DNA of 64,000 bases from Lewinellaceae bacterium (GCA_016711435.1 JADJSY010000007.1:108796-172795); one strand, 5' to 3'. Positions 50,802 to 60,116 are shown, numbered from the stretch's first letter. Translations and numbers: made by a program. Notes: generated from the sequence alone by a model not told the origin.

Positions 50802-51839
50802 ATGAAAATACTAAAATACTTGTTGATTACCGTCCTGACGCTGACGGCACTGGTCTTCGCGCTCGGTTTTTTTGCCAAAAAGACGTACCATATTGAACGC
50901 AGTATTGAAATAGAGGCGCCCAAATCGCTGGTATTTGAATCTGTCAGCCAGTTTAAAATAGTCGATAAATGGTCGCCCTGGAATGAACTGGACCCCAATA
51001 TGATAAAAATATTCAGCGGCACAGACGGAGCGGTTGGCGCCGAATTCATTTGGTCGGGCAATGAAGAGGTAGGCGCAGGCACACAAACTATTCAAGCCAT
51101 CTCGCCTGACCGGGTGGATTTATTGTTGCATATCAGCAAACCTTTTAAAGCGATTTTTCCGGCCAGTTTTATATTGACCGGCGATAGCCTGAAAACAAAA
51201 ATTACCTGGACGCTGGATCCGGTGCTCCCTTTCCCCGTCAATGTGTGGGCTATGTTTACCAATGTGGACAGAGCTATGGGGAAAGACTATGAACGCGGTC
51301 TGGGCAACCTGAAAAAACATTGCGAGGCGATTGTGCACCCCAAATACCGCGGATTTGAAGTGGCGGAAATTGAACTGCCCCTGCAATATTATGTCGGGGT
51401 GCGCGCACAAACAGATACTGCTGACGTTCTGACATTTTATGCCACCAACCTGCCCAAGGCTATGGAAGCCGTCAAAGCGGCAGACCTGAAGCCGAGCGGG
51501 CCACCTTCCAGCCTTTTCTGGACTTGGGAGGACGGCATGAGCGATATGGCTGCAACGGTACCCACTTCGGAACTGAAAAAATACACAGATGATATTGAAG
51601 CTTTCCCTGTTGGCGGCGGCCTCGCTTTGGTAATTCAATATTTCGGGCCTTACGAAGGTATCGGAGAGGCGCACCTCGCCTTAGGCGACTATATCGTGGA
51701 AAAGGAATTTGAGAGTATGCTGCCGGTGATCGAGGAGTTTGTAACCGACCACGAAACGGAGCCGGATACCTCCAAATGGCTCACCAAAGTGATTTATTTT
51801 GTTAAACCGAAGGTGGATTCGGTCGCAACAGGTAAATAG
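50802..51839 (+). CDS. SRPBCC-domain plus GyrI-like effector-binding protein
   Basis: 345 residues from ATG 50802. An N-terminal hydrophobic segment (LLITVLTLTALVFALGFF) anchors or exports it. A START/SRPBCC domain follows (HIERSIEIEAPKSLVFESVS, DKWSPWNELDPN) and then a GyrI/AraC-effector-binding-type domain (PLQYYVGVRAQTDTADVLTF, GLALVIQYFGPYEGIGEAHL). The two folds bind small hydrophobic molecules. Function unknown. The earlier in-frame start at 50769 is less likely. Confidence 0.78.
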   Translation: MKILKYLLITVLTLTALVFALGFFAKKTYHIERSIEIEAPKSLVFESVSQFKIVDKWSPWNELDPNMIKIFSGTDGAVGAEFIWSGNEEVGAGTQTIQAISPDRVDLLLHISKPFKAIFPASFILTGDSLKTKITWTLDPVLPFPVNVWAMFTNVDRAMGKDYERGLGNLKKHCEAIVHPKYRGFEVAEIELPLQYYVGVRAQTDTADVLTFYATNLPKAMEAVKAADLKPSGPPSSLFWTWEDGMSDMAATVPTSELKKYTDDIEAFPVGGGLALVIQYFGPYEGIGEAHLALGDYIVEKEFESMLPVIEEFVTDHETEPDTSKWLTKVIYFVKPKVDSVATGK

Positions 51840-51976
51840 AAGGGGATGTAGCAAAGGATGCAAGGGACAAAGGCAAAGGGCAATAAAGGTTGCTATGGAA
51901 TATCTGGATTTTAAATCCTTTTTGCCTTTAAGTGGCCATATCCCTTTCCTGCCTTTTAAGCCTTTCCCCTTTGATT
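51840..51976. repeat. Intergenic word arrays (GGCAAAGG / CCTTT words)
   Basis: caaggg(a)caaaggcaaagggcaa on the left and cctttttgcctttaag ... ccctttcctgccttttaagcctttcccctttga on the right form a loose inverted repeat between convergent genes. The same word is used at 57943-58018. Confidence 0.55.
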
Positions 51977-53086
51977 TCACATCAACCACTTTTTCGACCC
52001 CGGCAATTTACTCAGCAAATACACGCACCCGTAAGAAATCAGCAGGACGAGTATCGCTTGCGGTATGGCGCCAATCAGCGGATTGACCGGTCGATTAAAA
52101 AACAATTCGGAAGTGGTATGCCATTGACCGATGTAACCGTTTTTTAAAATATCCAGCATAAGCGCGTGGATAAAATACACCCCGAAACTCAGTCCTGAAA
52201 ACTGTTGTATCCAACGATCAAATCCCGGAAAACGATCTGCGAAGGCCGACCAGTCGTACCACCTCAGCCAGCTGAACAGCGCCGTGGTCATCAAAACCAC
52301 ATTGGGACTAAAATAGATAAAAAGCGTTTGATCGTGCGCGCCTTTTTGCAGGGAAAGCCACCAGGTTCCCAGCGCAGTCACTGCCGGCATCAGCAAGGCG
52401 AGCGCGTACAATATTTTTCTCCAGGGTTGCGGCAGGCTATAGGTTCCGAGGTAATAGCCCAGCACATAAAATCCGATATACCCCAGCCAACCTACATATT
52501 CAAAGATAAAGAAACCCGGTATCAGATGCTGAATCGCGGTAATACTAAATGCAACCACTAAAAAATATTCAATGTCGCGGCGTTGCGCATGTTGTATAAA
52601 AATACGAAAGGTAGGCGTGAGCAGGTATAAGCTCACGATCATGGGCACAAACCATAAATGGTAATACACATCTTCAAAAAAGATTTTATACAATACCTCT
52701 GATGCCCGGGGCAATTCGGTGCTACTGCTAAACAGGGAAAGGCGGTATTGGTAAACCATGTACACGACCGTCCAGAATGCAAACGGCAGCAAAACACGTA
52801 CGATCCGTTTGCGCAAAAACTGTCCTGTCGACTCCGGCTGGGAAGGATCAAGTAAAAAACTGCCGCTGAGCATAATGAAAAACGGCGTCGCCCAACGCAA
52901 CAGACTGCAATAGATATTGCCCGTCCACCAACGAGCGTCCATACTGTTTGCAGGATCGAAATCGGGCAGGTAGGTGCCGGTAGAGTGGATAAATATGACC
53001 GAAATAGCCGCAAAGGAGCGGATATAATTAGCGTACAAGCGATTAAATCGTCGGGGCAATTCCGATGTTTTTGATGTTTCTGTCAT
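51977..53086 (-). CDS. Membrane acyltransferase (acyltransferase-3 family)
   Basis: 369 residues from ATG 53086 (MTETSKTSELPRRFN). About ten transmembrane helices. Family marks are the early RSFAAISVIFIHSTG with its His, and RWATPFFIMLSGSFLL. These enzymes acetylate or succinylate sugars of surface glycans. The upstream frame to 53218 is translated from a gtgagag word array and should be ignored. Confidence 0.85.
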   Translation of the reverse strand: MTETSKTSELPRRFNRLYANYIRSFAAISVIFIHSTGTYLPDFDPANSMDARWWTGNIYCSLLRWATPFFIMLSGSFLLDPSQPESTGQFLRKRIVRVLLPFAFWTVVYMVYQYRLSLFSSSTELPRASEVLYKIFFEDVYYHLWFVPMIVSLYLLTPTFRIFIQHAQRRDIEYFLVVAFSITAIQHLIPGFFIFEYVGWLGYIGFYVLGYYLGTYSLPQPWRKILYALALLMPAVTALGTWWLSLQKGAHDQTLFIYFSPNVVLMTTALFSWLRWYDWSAFADRFPGFDRWIQQFSGLSFGVYFIHALMLDILKNGYIGQWHTTSELFFNRPVNPLIGAIPQAILVLLISYGCVYLLSKLPGSKKWLM

Positions 53087-53097
53087 CCTCTTTTTAT

Positions 53098-53254
53098 AGA
53101 AGTGAGAAGTGAGAGGTGAGAAGTGAGAGAGAAGTGAGGAGAGAGCGAGAGATGTGAGAGGGTGAGAGACATCCCGCTTGGCAGGGTTTGTGTTTGCTAC
53201 GGACTGACGACTTCGCACTTTAAAGACTTCGGACTGATGACTTACGACTTCGGA
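53098..53254. repeat. Two one-armed word arrays (GAAGTGAGAG and GACTTCGGACT)
   Basis: 53098-53166 repeats gaagtgagaggtgag; 53199-53254 repeats gacttcggactgatgacttacgacttcg. The first word matches 20632-20700 and the second 9931-9972. Two unrelated words meet in one spacer between two minus-strand genes. Confidence 0.65.
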
Positions 53255-54478
53255 CTATTTAGAGATCCATCCGGTTACTTCACCGAAGCCGATCCGTACG
53301 CCGTCTTTTTCAGCCCGGCCGCGCAGGGTCAGGATATCGCCGTCTTCCAGAAAGGCGCGGGAAATGCCGCCCGGCAGCAGGATCGGTTCTTTGCCACCTA
53401 AAGTCATTTCGAGCAGTGAGCCGTAACTGCCCGGTATCGGGCCGCTAATGGTGCCGGAAGCCATGAGATCGCCCACCTGCACATTGCAACCATTCACGGT
53501 ATGGTGTGCCAGTTGTTGTGCCATCGACCAGTACAAATACCGGGTATTGGAGCGGGAAATAACCGTTTCCTGTCCGCTATTACCAGGCGTGATCGCAACT
53601 TCCAGGTCAATATCGTATTGCTGCCTACCTTTTTGTTGCAGGTATTCCAGGGGAGCGGGCGTTTGTTTGGGGCCTTTTACGCGGAAGGGTTTCAGGGCCT
53701 CTAAAGGAACAATCCAGGGCGACACACTGGAACCGAAGTTTTTTCCCAGAAACGGCCCCAGCGGAACGTATTCCCAGCGCTGGATATCGCGTGCACTCCA
53801 GTCATTGAAAAGCAGGAGGCCGAAGATATATTCGTCTGCCTTGTCTATTGGAATGGGTTGCCCCAGTTCGCTGTTTTTGCCGATTACAAAAGCCATTTCC
53901 AATTCAAAATCAAGTTGTTGGGTAGGGGCATACACAGGTGTTTCCCGGCCTTGGGGTATGATTTGTCCCCAGGGGCGGCGCATGGAAGTACCACTCACGA
54001 CGATGGAAGATGCCCTGCCGTGATAACCCACGGGTAGCCAGCGCCAGTTGGGCAGCAAGGGGTTGTCCGGGCGAAACATTTTGCCCACATTCGTGGCGTG
54101 TTCGATGCTGCTGTAAAAATCGGTGTAGTTCGGCACGGATACCGGCATAAGCATGGTCGCGCCACGCCGGTCGCACAGCAGTTGTGCGGCATTGGCCGGC
54201 GCTTCCGGTTGGAGGAGCCATTCCTGCACTTTGCGCCGGATCCGGTTCGTGACGGGTTTTCCAAGTCCTATAAATTCATTGAGGGTATTTTGCCCGAATA
54301 CTTTTTTGAAAAAACGGGGTTTGCCAAACAGACCGGCATCGGCGGCAGCCGGCAGATCCACAATATGATCTCCAATCGCCACACCCGCACGCGGCCGGCC
54401 ATCGCCCGTGTGAAAAATACCAAAAGGCAGGTTATGAATGGAAAAGTCGGTATCGGCAGGGACAGAAAGCCACATCAT
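53255..54478 (-). CDS. fahA: Fumarylacetoacetase
   Basis: 407 residues from ATG 54478 (MMWLSVPADTDFSIHNLPFG). N-terminal FAA domain, then the catalytic domain: DFYSSIEHATNVGKMFRP, metal ligands in the YGxxGR-type and FELEMAFVIGKNS, DWSARDIQRWEY, SWxxPLxxxK-like SPWIVPLEALKPF. It performs the last step of tyrosine/phenylalanine breakdown, giving fumarate and acetoacetate. No neighbouring genes of that pathway are present. Intact. Confidence 0.94.
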   Translation of the reverse strand: MMWLSVPADTDFSIHNLPFGIFHTGDGRPRAGVAIGDHIVDLPAAADAGLFGKPRFFKKVFGQNTLNEFIGLGKPVTNRIRRKVQEWLLQPEAPANAAQLLCDRRGATMLMPVSVPNYTDFYSSIEHATNVGKMFRPDNPLLPNWRWLPVGYHGRASSIVVSGTSMRRPWGQIIPQGRETPVYAPTQQLDFELEMAFVIGKNSELGQPIPIDKADEYIFGLLLFNDWSARDIQRWEYVPLGPFLGKNFGSSVSPWIVPLEALKPFRVKGPKQTPAPLEYLQQKGRQQYDIDLEVAITPGNSGQETVISRSNTRYLYWSMAQQLAHHTVNGCNVQVGDLMASGTISGPIPGSYGSLLEMTLGGKEPILLPGGISRAFLEDGDILTLRGRAEKDGVRIGFGEVTGWISK

Positions 54479-54579
54479 GGTGAGTGTGTAAATGTTAAGA
54501 TCGTGTGGAAGGGGCGCGCAAAAGTCGGAAATCTCCGGCGAAATCTGCTTTTCTCGCCTTTTTTTTGCACTTTTGGGGG

Positions 54580-55383
54580 ATGAAACAAATACGTATCTCT
54601 GAAAAACAACAAATCGGCTATTACATGAACGGGCCGAAGCACGACACGCCGATTGTTTTGCTACATGGCTTTTGCGAAGACTCATCTGTTTGGGCGCCTA
54701 TGTTGCCCCACCTTGATCAACTGCCGCTGATTCGAATGGATTTGCCGGGTTTCGGCGGTTCCGATGTGCCTCCATCCGCTCGTATGGAACATTATGCAGA
54801 TGCGCTCCATGCCGCGCTCACTCTGCTGGACGTCCGGCGTTGTGTGCTGATCGGGCATTCCTTGGGCGGTTATATTGCGCAGGAGTTCCTGCTCCGCCAC
54901 CCGGAACTGTTAGCCGGGGTGGGCTTGTTTTACTCACATCCGTACCCCGATAATGCCGAACGAATCGTCATCCGAAAACGGGGCATCGAAATGTTGCAGC
55001 AGGGAAAAAAGGACTTGTATGTATCCCAACTGTTTCCAGGTTTGTTCGCTCCGGCCTATGCGGCGGCGCACCCGGAAGTTGTTCAGGCATTGATAGAAAA
55101 AGGAAAACAACAACCCGCAGCCGGTATCATCGCAGCTATAGAAGCGATGATCGAGCGGCCATCTTATTTCAAGGCTTTGGAAAATGCGCATTGTCCCGTG
55201 CAGTTTTTACTGGGCGCCGAAGATGCGATCATTCCACTCGACGGCGCCTTAAAAGCGGCGGCCATGCCGGCTGTTTCCGATCTGCACGTACTACAGGGCG
55301 TTGGGCACATGGGCATGTGGGAAGCGCCGGAGCAATGCGCGCAATACGTCCGGGAATTTTATGCTCTAGTGTTTGGTGTATAG
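54580..55383 (+). CDS. Alpha/beta-hydrolase
   Basis: 267 residues from ATG 54580. Oxyanion text VLLHGFCEDSSVW, nucleophile elbow GHSLGG (Ser near residue 94), acid AEDAIIP and catalytic His in GVGHMGMWE. Likely esterase or related; substrate unknown. The last five codons (LVFGV, stop) come from the gtgtttggtgt word array and overlap the 3' end of truA by 18 bp. Confidence 0.85.
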   Translation: MKQIRISEKQQIGYYMNGPKHDTPIVLLHGFCEDSSVWAPMLPHLDQLPLIRMDLPGFGGSDVPPSARMEHYADALHAALTLLDVRRCVLIGHSLGGYIAQEFLLRHPELLAGVGLFYSHPYPDNAERIVIRKRGIEMLQQGKKDLYVSQLFPGLFAPAYAAAHPEVVQALIEKGKQQPAAGIIAAIEAMIERPSYFKALENAHCPVQFLLGAEDAIIPLDGALKAAAMPAVSDLHVLQGVGHMGMWEAPEQCAQYVREFYALVFGV

Positions 55384-56262
55384 TGTTTGGTGTTTAGGGT
55401 GCTCCGCCTTGAGATGTTGAGGGTGTTGAGTGTTGTTGATGGGCCACTCTGTGAATACACACGTTCCAAAGCAGAGCGGCCTCAACAACCTCAACATTCC
55501 AAACAATCCAACCCCAAACACCAAATACGGGTACCTCACCTCCGTCAGAAACAGCCCTTGCGGCGGCACGCTCAGGCTTTTTTTCAGGCTTTTTTGCCCG
55601 TCTAATGCCGATTGTACCTCCTGTAGCTGTATTTGTCCGGCGCTTACCTGAACACAGGCGCCTACAATGAGCCGCACCATGCCCCGCAGAAAGCGATTGG
55701 CGGTGATGTGAAACAACAAAAGATGCTCCGCTTCGAGCAGTTCCCAACGCGCTGTTTTCAGTTCACATGCATAGGAGTCCACGCCGCTGTGGGTTTTGCA
55801 AAAAGGGAAAAATTCGTTGTACAAGGGCAGCAGATTGGCTACTTCCTGCATTTTATCCACTTGTAAATATTTGTTCAAAGGGGAATACCAGGCGGTTTCC
55901 GTCGCGAACGGGTTTTTTCGAAGCGAAATATGGTACACATAACTGCGCTCGTAAGCGTCGAATCGCGCATGCGCCTCCGGGTGCATGGCCCGAATGCCGT
56001 ACACGGCTATGTCATCGGATAAAATGCTGTTCAGACCCGTTAAAAATCGCTCCGGGAGTTCGCCTTCCGCATCAAAATGCGCCACGTAATACCGCGCATG
56101 AACGCCGGTATCCGTACGCCCGCAGCCTGTGATGCTGATGGGTTGTCGCAGGATGGTGCTGCAAGCCTGTTCCAGCGTTTCCTGCACGGAAGGCGCATCT
56201 GGTTGTATCTGCCAGCCATTGAACCGGGCGCCGCAATAGGAAAGGGTGATGAAATAGCGCAT
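55366..56262 (-). CDS. truA: tRNA pseudouridine(38-40) synthase TruA with repeat-derived tail
   Basis: The first 246 residues are a normal TruA: GRTDTGVHA with catalytic Asp 51, YVYHISLRKNPF, and the usual end LTEVRYPY. A further 52 residues (LVFGVGLFGMLRLLRPL ... ) are read through the intergenic word array, until a stop inside the hydrolase gene's 3' end. The ancestral stop seems lost or hidden by an indel. TruA modifies the anticodon arm of many tRNAs. Confidence 0.9.
   Translation of the reverse strand: MRYFITLSYCGARFNGWQIQPDAPSVQETLEQACSTILRQPISITGCGRTDTGVHARYYVAHFDAEGELPERFLTGLNSILSDDIAVYGIRAMHPEAHARFDAYERSYVYHISLRKNPFATETAWYSPLNKYLQVDKMQEVANLLPLYNEFFPFCKTHSGVDSYACELKTARWELLEAEHLLLFHITANRFLRGMVRLIVGACVQVSAGQIQLQEVQSALDGQKSLKKSLSVPPQGLFLTEVRYPYLVFGVGLFGMLRLLRPLCFGTCVFTEWPINNTQHPQHLKAEHPKHQTLYTKH
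55368..55530. repeat. Intergenic word element (GTGTTTGGTGT and TTGAGG words)
   Basis: gtgtttggtgtatagtgtttggtgttta and gatgttgagggtgttgag on the left; cctcaacaacctcaacattcc and ccccaaacaccaaata on the right. Two nested words with their reverse complements form one long imperfect hairpin overlapping two gene ends. Confidence 0.75.
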
Positions 56263-56289
56263 TGTTATTGGGATATTGGGATGATGAGT

Positions 56290-56389
56290 GGTTTATAAGG
56301 TTGATGAGGTTGATATACATCTGCTCAAAAAAAGTAAAATCGCCCCATTCTTGAGTGGATGTTTATCAACCTCATCAACCTTATCAACC
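56290..56389. repeat. Intergenic word hairpin (GGTTGATGA word)
   Basis: Arms of about 41 nt (56290-56330 and 56349-56389) with five or so mismatches; word ggttgat(a/g)a. Extra tcaacctcatcaacc words follow up to 56400. Between truA's start and the PTP gene's stop. Confidence 0.8.
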
Positions 56390-56416
56390 TCATCAACCTT
56401 TTGAGACAACCACATC

Positions 56417-56869
56417 TCACAGATAGCGACTTACAAAAGCGCTGCAAGCCTGATCGAGCATGTCAAAAACTTCCTCAAAACCGTTGTCGTCGTAATACGG
56501 GTCGGGTACGGAGCGGCGCAGGCCCGGATGAATCTGGTCGAGCATGAGTTCCACTTTTCCGCGTTGCGCTTCGGAAGTAGCCAGCCGCAACACATCAGAC
56601 ATATTCTGGGTATCCATCACAAATATCTTGTCGAAACGTTCAAAATCGGCGATTTGAAACTGACGTGCCCGCTGATCGCTGATATCGACACCTTTTTTCC
56701 GGGCCGTGGCAATAGAGCGGCGGTCAGGTAGTTCGCCTGCATGCCAGGCGCCTGTTCCGGCGCTGTCAACCGTCCATTCCAGGCCGTTTTCGGCGGCTTT
56801 TTGTTTCATAATGCCCTCGGCGAGCGGACTTCGACAGATATTGCCGAGGCAGACCATGAGTATTTTCAT
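56417..56869 (-). CDS. Low-molecular-weight protein-tyrosine phosphatase
   Basis: 150 residues. P-loop CLGNICRS with Cys 7 and Arg 13; general-acid loop VPDPYYDD near 120. The fold and length are standard. In bacteria it often dephosphorylates BY-kinases in polysaccharide export, or arginine-phosphate proteins. It begins 1 bp upstream of the DUF3078 stop, in the same orientation, so the two are likely an operon (DUF3078 first). Confidence 0.92.
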   Translation of the reverse strand: MKILMVCLGNICRSPLAEGIMKQKAAENGLEWTVDSAGTGAWHAGELPDRRSIATARKKGVDISDQRARQFQIADFERFDKIFVMDTQNMSDVLRLATSEAQRGKVELMLDQIHPGLRRSVPDPYYDDNGFEEVFDMLDQACSAFVSRYL

Positions 56870-56870
56870 C

Positions 56871-57911
56871 TCAAAAGATCTTGCTGAATTTCAGCAGAAA
56901 CGCGCCGGTTAATTGTCCGCCGCGGCCAATACGGTCCGGGCCGGTGGTGGTGCCGTCCGCATTCAACTGGATCTGGTAGATACCGTCGCCGTTGCCGTCT
57001 TTTTGCACCAATACATCGTGGTCGTAAAAATATTCGCCGAGCAGGTCGAGCGAAAGGCCTTTAAAGATCACAATGCTGAAGTTGTTGGAAAACAAGACGT
57101 CAATGTTCTGCGGGTTGTCGAGGTAATTGGAAAACAAACGCAGGCCGTTGGTTACGGACAGGCGGTCGTTAAAATATTTGTTGTTGTAAGCAGCTTTGAA
57201 CTCCGAACCGAGACCGAAGAAAGATTTGCTGTATTTGCTGATGCTGCCATCCGCTTCGCGGGTCACTTTATTGCCGTGGATACCGCGGGCAGCAATGGAG
57301 TCGTCGGAAACAAAAATCATTTGAATACCGCAGGGCGAGTAGAAAAACGACAGGTGCGGGGTTGGTTTATAGTCGATACCGGGTGAAAAAGTCAATTGTA
57401 CGGGCGCCAGAAACTTGGCCACCACTTTGTCATTGGCATCTATCGGCGTCAGGTAATTGCTTGCATAGGTTTTGAGTATCAAAGTCTGGGCGAAAGCATC
57501 GGCAGCGAGAAACCATTTGCCTGTGCCCAATTGGTAGCCATAACGCGAAGTAAGCCGCAGGACGTCCAGGTTTTTCTGAAAACCGGTTTTCTGGTTCGGG
57601 TTGGATTTGCCGAGGCGCTGGGCCGAAAGTTGCAGGGAAAAACCATTGTTCCAGTACGATTTTTCCGCTTTGTGGTTGGCGAAAAAAGTGCCGAGGCCGC
57701 CCAGTCCGATACGGCTGCCACCGGCGCCGATTTTTGGATTCACGAGGCCCATTCCGGCGAGGTCGAAACCGATGCCGCCGCCTTTTGTCCAGCCGAGGCT
57801 GTCTTTTTTAGCCATTGCACTGATCTCTTTGAGGCGATCATCACCTGCCTGTGCAAAGAGATTAACATGGATGGAGAGTAACAGGAAGAGCGGGTAGATG
57901 AAAATCTTCAT
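56871..57911 (-). CDS. DUF3078 outer-membrane-type protein
   Basis: 346 residues from ATG 57911, with a signal peptide (MKIFIYPLFLLLSIHVNLFAQ). The rest is rich in alternating beta strands (GWTKGGGIGFDLAGMGLVNP, FLAADAFAQT-like) and ends in Phe (FLLKFSKIF), the hallmark of an outer-membrane barrel. It belongs to DUF3078, a Bacteroidota family of unknown role. The longer start at 57959 lies in a word array. Confidence 0.8.
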   Translation of the reverse strand: MKIFIYPLFLLLSIHVNLFAQAGDDRLKEISAMAKKDSLGWTKGGGIGFDLAGMGLVNPKIGAGGSRIGLGGLGTFFANHKAEKSYWNNGFSLQLSAQRLGKSNPNQKTGFQKNLDVLRLTSRYGYQLGTGKWFLAADAFAQTLILKTYASNYLTPIDANDKVVAKFLAPVQLTFSPGIDYKPTPHLSFFYSPCGIQMIFVSDDSIAARGIHGNKVTREADGSISKYSKSFFGLGSEFKAAYNNKYFNDRLSVTNGLRLFSNYLDNPQNIDVLFSNNFSIVIFKGLSLDLLGEYFYDHDVLVQKDGNGDGIYQIQLNADGTTTGPDRIGRGGQLTGAFLLKFSKIF

Positions 57912-57942
57912 AGCATAAATAAGTTGGTAGTTAAGAAATGTA

Positions 57943-58018
57943 AAAGGGCAAAAAGGCAAAAAGGCAAAGGCAAAGGAGGCAAAATTTCGTGGTTTTGCCT
58001 CCTGCCCTTGCCTTTTTA
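57943..58018. repeat. Intergenic word hairpin (AAAGGCAAAGG word)
   Basis: aaaaaggcaaaggcaaaggaggcaaaa pairs imperfectly with ttttgcctcctgcccttgccttttt over about 25 bp, loop tttcgtgg. It abuts the MscS stop codon. Confidence 0.8.
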
Positions 58019-58876
58019 CTAACCGCCCGGTTCGAGCAGGTCTTCCTCCTGTCCATCGGGGTAAAAGACTTCGACTTTTTCAGTGGTAAGTTTATTCAGC
58101 GGAATAATAATAGCGCGTTCGGGCGTTTGCAAAATCATGGAAGTAGCGTCTATGACCACCACCTTGCCGCGTACGCCAATGATGCGCACATCATCGCCGA
58201 TCTGTATTTTGTTTTTGTTGTAATAGCCTGCTAAATAATTGGAAACCAGGTCTTTGGAAGCAAAACCGTAGCCAAATGCAAAAGCCAGCGCTCCGGCTCC
58301 AATAATGATGGTCAGGTTGGAAGCAATAAAACCGGTTGCAATTTTTGCCTGTGCCAGCGCACTCACGGCTACCGTAATGAACAGAAAATAAAAAATAGCG
58401 GTAGCGATCATTTTGGCAGATGCAATACCCATCGACTTGAGCGCCGTCTGGGTAATATTTCGAATCATATCAGCCAGGAAAAGCCCCAGCAGAAAGAGTA
58501 CGAAAGCCGAAAAGAGGGAAGGCAGGTAATCGACCAGGTCGCGTACCATGTCTGTAATAGCCGGGATGCCAAGCATGTCCGTAGCAAAAATGACGAACCC
58601 CAGCATCAGCACATAATAAACCATCTGCGACAACACAACGGATATTTCGATCCGCATACCCGAGCGCTGCACGATATCGATGTCATTGAGTTGTTCTGCC
58701 AGCCGGTCGATGTGGAGACCGTTTAGTACCCGTTTGGTAAGTTTTCGGGCTGCCAGTGCGATCAATCGCCCGATCAGCAGGATAAAAAGTGCCAGCGCGA
58801 TTTTCGGTATTGCTGCCGAAAAGCGCTGAACCAAGTCGGTCAAAACCCCTTTTTTCAGTTCGTCTAAAAAGCCCAT
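58019..58876 (-). CDS. Small-conductance mechanosensitive channel (MscS-like)
   Basis: 285 residues with five hydrophobic helices. An N-terminal conserved TM-helix (CmpX-like, IPKIALALFILLIGRLIAL) is followed by further helices and the pore-lining GAGALAFAFGYGFASKDL; then a beta domain (GDDVRIIGVRGKVVVIDATS). It opens on membrane tension. Gene order sigma factor, 84-residue protein, MscS on one strand suggests co-regulation. Confidence 0.85.
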   Translation of the reverse strand: MGFLDELKKGVLTDLVQRFSAAIPKIALALFILLIGRLIALAARKLTKRVLNGLHIDRLAEQLNDIDIVQRSGMRIEISVVLSQMVYYVLMLGFVIFATDMLGIPAITDMVRDLVDYLPSLFSAFVLFLLGLFLADMIRNITQTALKSMGIASAKMIATAIFYFLFITVAVSALAQAKIATGFIASNLTIIIGAGALAFAFGYGFASKDLVSNYLAGYYNKNKIQIGDDVRIIGVRGKVVVIDATSMILQTPERAIIIPLNKLTTEKVEVFYPDGQEEDLLEPGG

Positions 58877-58985
58877 AATATGGTAAGGAAGATTGTTTTC
58901 GTAAGATTGTCAATGAAGGTAAGGTGCAGATGTGATTTACAAGATTCCGCCAGTCATTTACACTTTAAGTGTTTGGATAATTGCC

Positions 58986-59240
58986 TTATAGTTTTCGCGC
59001 CGGCGGGATGCGCCACAAGGGCACATCGTCGTCCAGGTGCTCTGCCGGGCCATGCGCTACGGGCCGCGTCGGGGCTTCCCCCCCGATCATCAAAGCAACG
59101 GCTCCCAATGCATTGGGCACAAACACTTCCACTACTTTCCCAAATGCCGCAAACGTCCGGGCCTGCTGCAGCACCCGGTCTTCAATTTCCGGTGGGATCC
59201 TTTCAAAATCGGATTGCCATTGTTGAAAATTATTTTTCAT
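58986..59240 (-). CDS. Small protein of unknown function downstream of an ECF sigma gene
   Basis: 84 residues. The N-terminal half looks like an amphipathic helix (FERIPPEIEDRVLQQARTF), followed by a hydrophobic glycine-rich piece (VFVPNALGAVALMIGG) and an acidic, Pro-rich end. It could be a membrane-associated partner of the sigma factor encoded 90 bp upstream, but no anti-sigma motif is recognisable. Confidence 0.55.
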   Translation of the reverse strand: MKNNFQQWQSDFERIPPEIEDRVLQQARTFAAFGKVVEVFVPNALGAVALMIGGEAPTRPVAHGPAEHLDDDVPLWRIPPARKL

Positions 59241-59329
59241 AACAAGATTAATTGAATACCGAAGGGGACGGTAAGGATGAACAGATCAGTTTTAAGGATA
59301 TGTCTGCATGGGTTGCAAGGATTAAAGGA

Positions 59330-59929
59330 TTAGTTGTTCTCTATAGGGTCGTTGCTATATAGTTCGTCATAAATAACCTGTGAGCGCTGCTTGGCCCGCA
59401 TAATCTGCATCTTAACTGCGCTTTCGGTTTTGCCCAGTACATCGCCGATTTCCCTGATTTGCATATCATCGATGTACTTCATCATCAAAATAGCCTTATC
59501 GCCCGGCGGCAGGCGGTCAATCACTTTTTCGAGGCGTTCCTGTTTCATTTCCAGCAACACACTGTCCGGTATTTCCGGGTCTGTCTCGCGGCTTACCTTG
59601 CCCACATCTTCGGTAAAAAGGAGCGGCATTTTTTTCTTTTTCCGAATCATATCTATACAGTAGTTGTAAGTGATAGAATAAACCCAGGTAGAAAAAGAAG
59701 ATTGTTCGGTAAACTTGGCCAGATTGAGCAGTACTTTAATAAAAATATCCTGTGTCGCGTCGCGGGCCTGTCCATCATCCGCCAGCATCGAAATGCATTT
59801 GGCAAATACCTTTCCAGCGTACCGGCGATACAGCACAGTAAAATACATCGTGTTTTGATCGCGTAAGTAGCGGGCAATCAGTTCACTATCCGTGTAATCA
59901 ACTATTTTCTTGGTAACGGCCGGCGCCAC
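59330..59929 (-). CDS. ECF-type RNA polymerase sigma factor
   Basis: 199 residues from GTG 59929 (APAVTKKIVDYTDSELIARY); the frame is open back to TTG 59989, but that segment is unusual. Region 2 (DATQDIFIKVLLNLAKF, STWVYSITYNYCIDMIRKK) and region 4 (LPPGDKAILMMKYIDDMQIR, EIGDVLGKTESAVKMQIMRA) are both clear, without region 3. It directs transcription of an extracytoplasmic-stress regulon, perhaps including the two genes downstream. Confidence 0.88.
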   Translation of the reverse strand: MAPAVTKKIVDYTDSELIARYLRDQNTMYFTVLYRRYAGKVFAKCISMLADDGQARDATQDIFIKVLLNLAKFTEQSSFSTWVYSITYNYCIDMIRKKKKMPLLFTEDVGKVSRETDPEIPDSVLLEMKQERLEKVIDRLPPGDKAILMMKYIDDMQIREIGDVLGKTESAVKMQIMRAKQRSQVIYDELYSNDPIENN

Positions 59930-60116
59930 TGAGGAGATTTTTAGAAAAAAATTAATAAGGTTATCGTTCGCAAAGAGACGAAAAAGCAACGAACATAGAT
60001 AACCTTATTTCATTTTCTTTCTAAACCGTTAATAGGACGTTAAAACAATTTTTGCGTCACCCTCCATTTGTCGATTATGGTGTATTATCCCGTTTCTTTG
60101 CCATAAATTTTTAAAA

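Noticed and set aside
53087..53218. N-terminal extension of the acyltransferase
   Set aside because: The extra 44 residues are translated from a gtgagag word array.
53098..53258. CRISPR-like array
   Set aside because: The repeated words are too short and degenerate, have no unique spacers of constant length, and no cas genes are present.
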